This document shows, in pieces, positions 56,801 through 64,000 of a DNA stretch of 64,000 bases. The translations under genes were made by a program, and so were the position numbers. Below the pieces are notes generated by a model, which was not told where the DNA came from, ran no database searches, and was given only the letters and a program-made list of their open reading frames with translations. Position 1 is the first letter of the stretch. Each line of letters opens with the position of its first letter. Origin of the DNA: Persicaria tinctoria (lineage: Eukaryota; Streptophyta; Magnoliopsida; Caryophyllales; Polygonaceae); the NCBI GenBank assembly GCA_037127255.1, contig JBANSL010000018.1:10823175-10887174 (forward strand), read 5' to 3'.

Positions 56801-57882
56801 ACTTTCTGTGTCAAAGGTTCTGCATACACAGAGAATGGAATTTCTCTTTAATGAGGCATCATGTTGGTTACAGGACCCTACAACTAGAAGAGTGATTGCT
56901 AGAGGGACTGAAGATGGAGGATTATACATCTTGAAGTCTCAAGGATTGCTGGGAACAGATCATGTCAGAAGCCTTGGATTACTTGGGAAGAATCAACCTT
57001 CTCATGATTGTAATAAAGTAGTGAATCTACATACTTTACATGCCAGATTGGGACATCTTTCTAGTTCCAAAATGAGACATATATCTGAATGTTGTGATGT
57101 TGGTTTAAAGGATTTTGTTTGTGATACATGTGAATTGACTAAATTTCACAAGTTGCCCTTTGCAAGAAGTGATTCTGTATCTGATGGGCTATTTCAATTA
57201 GTGCACATGGATTTATGGGGTCCATATAGAACCCCAGCTTTGTGTGGAGCCAGATATTTCCTCACTATTCTAGATGACTTTTCTAGAGCAACCTGGGTTT
57301 ATCTTGTGCAAGACAAGATGCAGGTATTGGGAGTGATCACAGGTTTTCTGAATTTGATTGAAACACAATTTCAACTGAAGGTTAAGGTTTTGAGGACAGA
57401 TAATGGAACTGAGTTTACACAGAAAGGCTGTACTGATTTGTTACTAGCTAGAGGAATCATTCACCAAAGATCAGCCCCTGGTGTGCATGAACAAAATGGG
57501 AAGGTAGAGAGAAAGCACAGGCACTTGGTAGAAACAGCAAGAGCTATCAGGCACTTTGCTGGATTACCTATTCAGTTTTGGGGAGAATGTGTTTTGAGTG
57601 CCACACACCTGATTAACAAAATGCCATCCAGTGTTCTTCAATGGAAGTCACCATATGAGGTACTGCACAGTAAAACTCCCTCCTTAGATGAGCTTAGAAT
57701 TGTTGGTTGTCTTTGCTATTGTTTGCAACTAGGGTGGCTCAAAATAAACCCGACCCGGAAAACACGGGGTTGGGGTTGACCTGAGACCCCCACGGGTCGG
57801 GTCTCGGGTTGAATTTTAGAAAATCCCGGGTCAACGGGCGGGTCGGGGTCAGACCCGGCGGGTCTCGGGTCTGACCCGTTGA

Positions 57883-57922
<40 letters not shown>

Positions 57923-60900
57923 TGGCTCCAACAGCCAAATACGGAGTATATACATATAACATATTACATAGTAGCTTTTTTTTTGTTTTTCTTTCTTTAA
58001 TTTTGTTTTACAGTAGCTTTTTTTTTTGGTTTAATTTGTTTTATAGTAGCTAATTTATATGTAATACGTAACTAATTTATAGTAGCTTCGAGAGACTTTT
58101 TTTTTTTTTTTACAGTAGCTTCTAGAGACTAAGAATAGCACGTTTATATGTAATACGTAACTAATTTGGAGACTATGGAGTATATGTAATAACTAATATG
58201 CGGATGAAAAGTAAAAAAAAAATCTTTTTTATTTAATTTTAAATATTTTAATTTTGTAACAATTAACAAAATTTTAAAACTCGGGTTTTCGGGTTAACCC
58301 GTCACCCGACCCGGAAAACCCGGAATTACAAATTTCGGGTTCGGGTCGGGTGGCGGGTCGCATTTTTAAAAATTCCGGGCCTTCGGGTTGACCCCCACCT
58401 GGAATATTCGGGTCGGGTCGACCCGGATGAGCCACCCTATTTGCAACCAAATGACTACAGAGATAAGCTTGGGACTATCTCTAGGAAGTGTGTATTTCTT
58501 GGCTATCCACCAGGCCAAAAGGCTTACAAACTGTTTGACCTTCAAAAGAAAAAGGTTATAATTAGTAGACATGTCAAATTTGTTGAACATGTCTTCCCAT
58601 TTAGAACCACAACCATGCCCAGTACTGGTCATTCCTCATGTTCTGAATTGCCTTTGAATAGATGTGATGAGAATGAGATATTTTGGAGCAGTGACTTGGT
58701 ACCTCATTCTGTTTTTGAGAGTGACAGTCTCCCTAGTCATCATGATCCCATCATTAGCAGTGATTCCCATCCCATTCAATCACCAGATTCAGTTTCCCAT
58801 TCTTCAGATAATGAATCATCCATCATAGTGGCCAGTCCTCCTTTGATGACAAAAAGGGTGATTCACAGGCCAGTTAAGTTGAATGACTATATTTGCACCA
58901 ACCTACCAACTAGAGTTCAGGAGAGGGATTCAGCTTCTGAAAGCAAGTCATTTGCTGTCTTCTCTGTACAAAATTTAGCTCACCTGTCTCCTTCATTCAT
59001 TCAGTCATTTGTCAACTTGTGTGCAACCTTTGAGCCTCGGTCTTACAAGCAAGCACAGGGAAATGAACACTGGGAGAATGCTATGAAAGCTGAGTTAACA
59101 GCACTTGAAAGAAACAACACCTGGACTGTCACAGCTCTTCCCAATGGTAAAAAGGCTATTGGTTCCAAATGGATCTTCAAAATCAAGTATAATCCTGATG
59201 GAAGCATAGAAAGATATAAGGCTAGGCTGGTGGCTAAGGGATACAACCAGGTCAAAGACAAAGACTACAAGCAAACATTCTCACCAGTTGCCAAGCTAGC
59301 TACTGTCAGAGTCATTCTTGCTCTAGCTGCAGTTAAGGGATGGGGATTGCATCAATTGGATGTCAACAATGCCTTCCTCCATGGTTTCTTAGAAGAGGAA
59401 GTGTATATGCAGCCTCCTGATGGGTATAAAGTCAATCCTGGCCATGTATGCAAGCTCAACAGGTCTCTATATGGGCTCAAACAGGCAAGCAGACAATGGA
59501 ATTATGAATTGACAAAATTCTTGGTAAGATTGGGCTATACTCAATCTAAACATGACTACTCTTTGTTTGTCAAAGCTGTTGGCTCTTCATTCACTATTGC
59601 ACTGGTGTATGTTGATGATATGCTCCTCTTGGGAAATTCTGAGACTGAAATTTCAGTTACTAAAGCTGCTCTTCACTCTACATTCACCATCAAAGATCTA
59701 GGACAGGCAAGATACTTCCTTGGGATGGAAATCTCTCGTTCTTCTTCAGGCATCTTGTTGAATCAAAGGAAGTACATCTTGGATATCCTCAAAGATGCTC
59801 AAATGGAATCATGCAAATTAGCTGCATTTCCTATGCAACATGGTACCAAATTGTCTGCCAATATTGGGGATCCTTTTGAGCACCCAGAGAGTTATAGAGG
59901 ATTAGTGGGGAGGCTCCTATACCTCACTCTAACTCGTCCAGACATTGCATACATTGTTCAGCAGCTTAGTCAGTTCATACAGCACCCACTCAAGCCTCAT
60001 TGGGATGCTGCTATATACTTACTCAGGTACTTGAAAGGTACATTTCACATGGCTTTGTCCTACCCAGCCATTTCTTCTCTCACTCTTACTGCATATAGTG
60101 ATGCTGATTGGGGGAATTGCATTGACACTGGAAGATCCTTGTCTGGTTATTGTGTTTTTCTGGGATCTTCTTTGGTCTCTTGGAAGGCAAAGAAGCAGAA
60201 AGTGGTCTCAAAATCTTCAACTGAAAGTGAATACCGCAGTATGTCTTTTGCTGCTAGTGAGCTAGTTTGGATGCAAGGATTGCTTACTGACCTGCACATA
60301 GACGTCCAGCTTCCAATCAATCTGCATTGTGACAACAGAGCAGCTCAGTGCTTGGCTTTGAACCCAGTATTCCATGAACGAACCAAGCACGTGAGGATTG
60401 ATGCTCACTTCATCAGAGAGATGGTGTAGCAAGGGTTCCTTCAGACTATCCATGTCTCAACTACACTTCAGCTAGCTGATGTCCTCACCAAGGCTTTGGG
60501 GGCTCATCAACACAATTTTCTGTGTTCCAAGCTTGGACTTGTCTCTCCCCAAGTCCAGCTTGAGGGGGGTATGTAGAATATATCATCATATACATTACAT
60601 ACATATGCATTTTATAACAAGGTTACAAGCAATAGGTAACAAAGTCGGTAGGGGCATTTTGGTCTTTTGTTAGTCAGTTCCAATTAGCTGTTAAGAGGTG
60701 GTTAGTTGCTACTGTGTGAAAATAACAAACTTTCCTGCAAATTGAGTTTGAGAGCTTCATGAGTTTTCCTCCATTGAAGCTCATGGATTGAGCTTGATCG
60801 AATTTCTGTTTTGTCCAAATTCTGCATTGTTTGAGTTTCTAAACTTACATAAGTTTGAATACTTTTTCTTTTATTTTTAAAGTTTTACGTTATAATTTAT

Positions 60901-62813
60901 ATTTATGAGATATTATATGTAATATTTATATCATATTTTTTTATATAACTTTAATAATATCTTATACTTTTCTATTAAATGGGGAAAACATGAGTTTTAA
61001 ATGGAGAACCTAACAGGGAAAACTCGTGCACATTTACATGGCCAAGGTTTCCATTACGATTTAGGAGGGTGGTTATAAAAAAATATCGGTCTTTCTATTC
61101 GTACAGAAAAATATCGCCAACAGCACGGTGCCGATACCGACTTTCGGTTTCGGCAAGCTGAGAGTCGACCTCATCACTCGGTGTTGGTGGTACGAGTTCA
61201 GATCGGAGATTGAATATGAAGAAAGAGGGATAGTGTGTGTTGTATTGAATACAGGCTTACAAGCCTTTTATATATACACTAGTATTGGGCTTTCAGCTTT
61301 TATAAAAATAAGCCCAATTCAGTGACTCGACCCAACAACCTTTTGGCTTTTAAATGCAGAATATATCCCTCACATACTGGAATTCGAGGCCACCATGGAT
61401 CCTGACTTTGAAAGTCGGTTTCGACTTTCAGCTTATCGTCTTCGGCCGATAAAAGTCTTGTCGAATCTGGATGTCGGTGTTGACACCGTACGGATGGCGA
61501 GAAAATGGTCGTTTGTATTAAGGAAATGTTTGAGAGATCATTTCATAATATCAAAATTATAACAATGTGCATGAATAATAAATGACGTATTTTTACTTAA
61601 ACATAAGGATTAATATTTTAATATTTTTTGTTGGGAGAATTTTTTTTCCAAAATCCACTAAAGAACGCCACATATTATATATACTATATAAATATATATA
61701 CAAGTCGAACCTCTAAGTAGGAGCAGTCACAGGGCCGCCCCCTCCGGCGACGGAATTTAGTCACAGGGTCGCCCCTCCGGCGAGGTAATTTCGTAGGTAT
61801 ATTTTTTTTTAAATAAGGTAAAAAAATGTGAAAGAGAACACTAAAGTTATTTAGCTTAGTTGGTGAAAAGGAGAAAAGGAAGTAAAATTAATGCAAGAGG
61901 TCATGTGTTCAACATCATTCTTTTACCCTTTTCCACTATTTTTTATCCCAACCAAATTTTCCCAATTATAAATGTCATATTTAAATCAAATTTATTTTTC
62001 TTTTAATATTTTTATAAGATTATTCATTATGTTACACAAATATTTAAAAAAATAAATTTTCCTATTATAAATGTCATATTTAAAATAAATTTTATATTTT
62101 TCTTTTAATATTTTCATAAAATTATTCATTATGTTACACATATATTTTAAAAAATTCTTCTAATTTTTATTCCTATGAAAATTTTTACTATCAATATCAC
62201 AGTTAAACCACAATATATGAGTTTTTTTTCATAGTTTTCAACCCTATCAAAAAAAAATTTCACCTACCAATGACAAATTCTTTTTAAAAAATTTAATTTT
62301 CTTTCATTATTAAAAAAAATCTTAAACATGCTACACATACATATAAATTATTAAATTATTGTATGAATTTTTGTAATAAATTATCATATTTATACCACAA
62401 TTTATGATTTTCTTTCAATATATTTTAAAAAAAATCTTTATTATATATACCGAGGAATTTTTTTTTCCCAACAAATAATTTTGCCCCTCTCTGGCAAATC
62501 CTGCGGTTGTCATTGCTTGTAAGTGAGAATAAAAGATGGGATGGGAAGCCCCAGTCTGGGTGGCTCACTGGTGTGGAGTAAGGGGATGTCGGGAGGTATC
62601 GGATTCGATCCCTACCTCTGCCCCTTTCCTTGAATTAAAATTCAAGCTTTGTCTTGCTCCTTTCCAGTGAGTCAAGTCGGTTTACCTGGTGCGTGGCTCT
62701 TGCCGGCTGGGTCACGTGCCCGGGAAAAAAAACAAAGGATGGGAAAACTTACAAATACGGAAATCACTACAACAGCCGAAGAGACCGGAGGACCAGCCGC
62801 CTTCCTGCGCCAT
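53660..62813 (-). CDS. PLAC8 family protein, copy 2, with an 8.2-kb transposon-filled intron
   Basis: Paralogue of the gene at 36749-38245. Four minus-strand exons, 62813-62753, 54539-54468, 54111-53908 and 53736-53660, add up to 414 bases: 137 codons plus stop with no lesion. Exon phases and the lengths of exons 2 and 4 (72 and 77 bases) are identical to copy 1. All introns are GT-AG. The protein runs [24 protein letters not shown] (the CCxxxxCPC motif), [15 protein letters not shown], a core segment ([17 protein letters not shown]), [36 protein letters not shown] and [20 protein letters not shown]. It lacks the Pro-rich N-terminus and the clearly hydrophobic core segment of copy 1. Intron 1 (54540-62752) contains a CCCCGT element with a Copia element and a hAT inside it, plus a SINE beside the donor. 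Expression is unproven. Confidence 0.82.
53793..53836. repeat. (AT)n microsatellite in PLAC8 copy 2 intron 3
   Basis: About 22 uninterrupted AT units between exons 3 and 4. Confidence 0.95.
54668..54896 (-). mobile_element. CCCCGTCCCCG-rich repeat element, copy 2, 3' part
   Basis: Reverse-oriented relative to copy 1 (49019-50046). CCCACCCCGATCCCCGCCCC words and the ATCCCCGATGGG..GTATGAAATC.GCATTTTTGTTTAGATCTTAC block align to 49320-49395. It continues after the Copia insertion at 60844. Confidence 0.75.
54897..55168 (+). repeat. 5' LTR of the Copia element
   Basis: 272 bases, ending TTTCTAAA directly before the primer-binding site at 55169-55180. A CA terminus is not present, but the two LTR copies and the TSD define the end. 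Confidence 0.88.
55235..57726 (+). pseudogene. Copia gag, protease and integrase part of the polyprotein
   Basis: The gag start [19 protein letters not shown] reaches [20 protein letters not shown]. Near 55500-55540 a short GAATTTTGTGAGTTGGA duplication with loss of sequence breaks the frame. From 55608 the frame is open. It reads UBN2-type gag, a CCHC knuckle [14 protein letters not shown] (around residue 215 of that frame), protease [10 protein letters not shown] (around 330), the H-C integrase zinc region, and the integrase core with [15 protein letters not shown] and [13 protein letters not shown] (D, D and E residues). It is cut at CLCYC by the hAT element. These proteins would package, cleave and integrate the element. 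Confidence 0.88.
57730..58439. mobile_element. hAT-type element inserted in the Copia integrase/RT gene
   Basis: Ends TAGGGTGGCTCA/TGAGCCACCCTA are perfect 12-bp inverted repeats, and TTTGCAAC is duplicated on both sides (57722-57729, 58440-58447). Subterminal regions are rich in CGGGTC/GACCCG words. The centre has T-runs. It is non-coding, 710 bp. Its removal with one target copy would rejoin the flanking Copia coding sequence. Confidence 0.9.
58440..60570 (+). pseudogene. Copia reverse transcriptase and RNase H part
   Basis: The frame open from 58441 carries [18 protein letters not shown], the RT core ([38 protein letters not shown], the catalytic YVDDM around residue 389) and RNase H ([36 protein letters not shown]). 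A TAG at 60427-60429 interrupts a C-terminus that would otherwise continue to about 60570 ([10 protein letters not shown]). Apart from that stop the domain residues look intact. Confidence 0.9.
60572..60843 (+). repeat. 3' LTR of the Copia element
   Basis: 272 bases matching 54897-55168 with about two differences (GCTTTCTGAG versus GCTTCATGAG), preceded by the polypurine tract. Confidence 0.9.
60844..61020 (-). mobile_element. CCCCGTCCCCG-rich repeat element, copy 2, central part
   Basis: Its complement aligns to 49160-49320 of copy 1 (CATTTAAAACTCATGTTTT, AAGATATTATTAAAGTTAT, AATATCTCATAAAT). Together with 54668-54896 it reconstitutes one element split at CTTAC. It is truncated beyond about 61020. 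Confidence 0.75.
61021..62539. other. Remainder of PLAC8 copy 2 intron 1
   Basis: 61085-61500 has GC-rich words repeated in inverted order (GACTTTCGGTTTCGGCAAGCTGAGAGTCG and its counterpart near 61415), around a TGTTGG...CCCAACA segment that may be a small solo LTR without a clear duplication. 61852-61912 is weakly tRNA-like (TAGCTTAGTTGG, GTGTTCAACATC). 61968-62165 is a 99-bp tandem duplication (ATAAATGTCATATTTAAA). No gene. Confidence 0.4.
62548..62737 (+). mobile_element. tRNA-derived SINE beside the PLAC8 splice donor
   Basis: 190 bases between GATGGGAA direct repeats (62540-62547, 62738-62745). The 5' part has an A box TGGCTCACTGGTGTGG and a B box GGATTCGATCCC with tRNA spacing. The body has GGCTGGGTCACGTGCCCGGG and the tail is AAAAAAAACAAAG. 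Its target site begins six to seven bases inside intron 1 of the minus-strand PLAC8 gene. Confidence 0.85.
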
Positions 62814-62900
62814 CACTTTATTATATGTACGTAATATGTAAGAAGATTGATATGCATATATGATGAGTTGTATATGTAATTAAGAGCTGAGAGTTGTGTC

Positions 62901-62910
62901 TATATATACT
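62901..62910 (-). promoter_or_regulatory. TATA box of PLAC8 copy 2
   Basis: The minus strand reads AGTATATATAGAC about 90 bases upstream of the ATG. The CTATATATACTGTGGGGAATTTGG context and the GGCTGGAATTAAAAA that follows are conserved with 38363-38415 upstream of copy 1. Confidence 0.6.
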
Positions 62911-62959
62911 GTGGGGAATTTGGTCTAAGGTCAAGCTAGGCTGGAATTAAAAATTAATA

Positions 62960-63174
62960 CTTCATCCGTTTGAAAATATAAATCATTTACTACTTACAAA
63001 CATTTTCGTAAGATGATAAAAACTATATAAAATATATTAATTTTTATTAAAAATCTTATACTTATTAGTACGAAGTATGAGATTAATAAAAAAAATTAAT
63101 ATTTTATATAGTTTTTATCATCTTAAAAAAGTGTACGTAAATAGTAAATTAATTATATTTTCAAACGGAGGAGC
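62960..63174. mobile_element. Stowaway-like MITE in the PLAC8 copy 2 promoter
   Basis: CTTCATCCGTTTGAAAATATAAATCA at the left and ...TATATTTTCAAACGGAGGAG at the right, internal arms TAAAAACTATATAAAATAT / ATATTTTATATAGTTTTTA. TA precedes it; the right flank is degenerate. Confidence 0.72.
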
Positions 63175-63767
63175 AATATAAATTTAATTAGAATTTGGGA
63201 ACATAAAGGTACGGTCAACTGGGTGTAGTGAGCTGCATGGAAGGAGTTAGGAGGATAATAATTAATTAATACAGTAAGATTTTAAAAAAATATCCTCCTT
63301 CCAACCAAACTCGCGTCCGACCATGCAACTAGCTGGCTGCTATACCTTGCAAGGTTTTGGTTCCATTATTATTACTGGGATAATTTACATAAAACCACCC
63401 ATTAAATATATTATTTTACATTTAACCGTCCAATAAATTTTAAATTACACAAAACCACCCATTATTACATACATATCATGTACCAACCACCAACTGGTGG
63501 TACACAAATTTTTATAACACACGCACACATGTCAATCATAAGTCATGGTTAGTGGGTATATCATCGGTACATTACCATGATTACCATTTTGTAATTTCTT
63601 CCGGTGCCAGTGCTTCTTCCGAATGAACCCCGATGAGCCATTGAGAGAGGAAGTGAGAAATTGGGAGATCTTGAACGACCGAAGGGGACAAGAGGTCGGA
63701 AGCAACGACTGAACGGGTGGCCCTTGAACGGAGAGACTATAGGGTGGATGCTAGGGCTACCTAGTGT
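63175..63767. other. Upstream flank of PLAC8 copy 2
   Basis: 63306-63378 is the block shared with 46870-46947. ACCACCCATTA.A words recur at 63392 and 63457. The minus-strand frame at 63561-63893 is not gene-like. Confidence 0.4.
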
Positions 63768-64000
63768 CAGTGGCGGATCTGTGGGGGGGCTTGAGGTGGC
63801 TGAAGCCCCCCACTGGTCAAAATAAGGGTATAGGTATATTTTTATATATCTGTTAATTTTGTAATATATAAAAGCTAAGTAGAATAATATCACAAAAACG
63901 ATTTAGCTCAGCGGTTAAGACACGAGATGAATTTAATAGGGGAGCAGGCCTTTTGCGGTTCGAATCCATCAACTCTCCCTTTTTTTGCTCTTGTTGAATC
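63768..64000. mobile_element. hAT-type element of the CAGTGGCGGA family, cut by the window end
   Basis: It begins CAGTGGCGGATCTG, the same terminus as the element at 24338, followed by a GGGGGGGCTTGAGGTGGCTGAAGCCCCCCAC region. The other end lies beyond the window. It contains a tRNA-like module. Confidence 0.6.
63898..63975 (+). other. tRNA-like module with exact A and B boxes
   Basis: TAGCTCAGCGG (63904-63914) and GGTTCGAATCC (63957-63967) are exact Pol III internal promoter boxes at tRNA spacing. A stem pairing the two ends into a full tRNA was not found, so it is a tRNA-derived or tRNA-like piece within the hAT element. Confidence 0.6.

Larger units (their letters stand above)
54897..60843 (+). 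mobile_element. Ty1/Copia retrotransposon, nearly full length
   Basis: The 272-bp LTRs (54897-55168 and 60572-60843) start TGTAGAATAT and differ at about 2 bases by eye. The target duplication is CTTAC (54892-54896, 60844-60848). The primer-binding site TGGTATCAGAGC (initiator tRNA-Met) follows the 5' LTR, and the polypurine tract TTGAGGGGGGTA precedes the 3' LTR. The gag-pol order gag, protease, integrase, RT, RNase H is Copia. It is inactivated by a gag rearrangement near 55520, a hAT insertion at 57730-58439 and a stop at 60427. LTR similarity says the insertion is recent. Confidence 0.93.

Overview
This is a stretch of plant nuclear genome, AT-rich and dominated by transposable elements. 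Several things point to a eudicot: canonical GT-AG introns, an IRX9H-type xylan gene, plant PLAC8 genes, a DETOXIFICATION-type MATE gene, Stowaway, Tourist, hAT, Mutator and CACTA miniature elements, and Athila-like and Copia retrotransposons. An asterid is possible, but I cannot fix the family. All exon models, element boundaries and target-site duplications (TSDs) below were read by eye.

Host genes: (1) 4759-6664 (+), a three-exon MATE/DTX transporter of 515 aa. (2) 32443-34140 (+), a three-exon GT43 glycosyltransferase of the IRX9H type, 413 aa, with a uORF in its leader. A 5'-truncated duplicate of its last two exons lies upstream at 30309-30792. (3) 36749-38245 (-), a four-exon PLAC8/cell-number-regulator/PCR protein of 169 aa. 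(4) 53660-62813 (-), a second PLAC8 gene of 137 aa. Its first exon is separated from the other three by an 8.2-kb intron filled with nested transposons, yet every splice junction and the reading frame survive.

Mobile elements by region: 1-11.5 kb holds retroposon tails, LTR-like fragments and a 615-bp Tourist-type element around the MATE gene. 11.8-23.1 kb is a DUF4283/CCHC zinc-knuckle gene split by a complete Athila-like retrotransposon (12352-22173, minus strand, 1940-bp LTRs, TSD CTTTC). That element has only gag and protease, and it carries a Mutator-type element at 15348-16175. 23-30 kb has hAT elements, one with a tRNA-like Pol III module, a hAT with a SINE inside it, and MITEs. 34.9-53 kb contains a dead LINE, Copia remnants, Stowaway MITEs, a CACTA element whose 3' end was triplicated as 410-bp tandem units, a solo LTR, and a PIF/Harbinger element carrying a piece of a low-molecular-weight tyrosine phosphatase gene. 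54.9-60.8 kb is a young Copia element, itself broken by a hAT element, inside PLAC8 intron 1.

The four genes do not form a pathway and there is no operon logic. IRX9H acts in Golgi xylan synthesis, MATE in membrane transport, and the PLAC8 proteins in metal tolerance or cell-number control at membranes. The strongest unusual signals are: a TCGA-centred short motif scattered through the LTRs, the non-coding interior and the coding region of the Athila-like element in several reading frames; the PLAC8 gene that keeps an intact ORF across a multiply nested intron, with a SINE a few bases from its splice donor; gene capture by a Harbinger element; and the tRNA-like promoters inside hAT elements.
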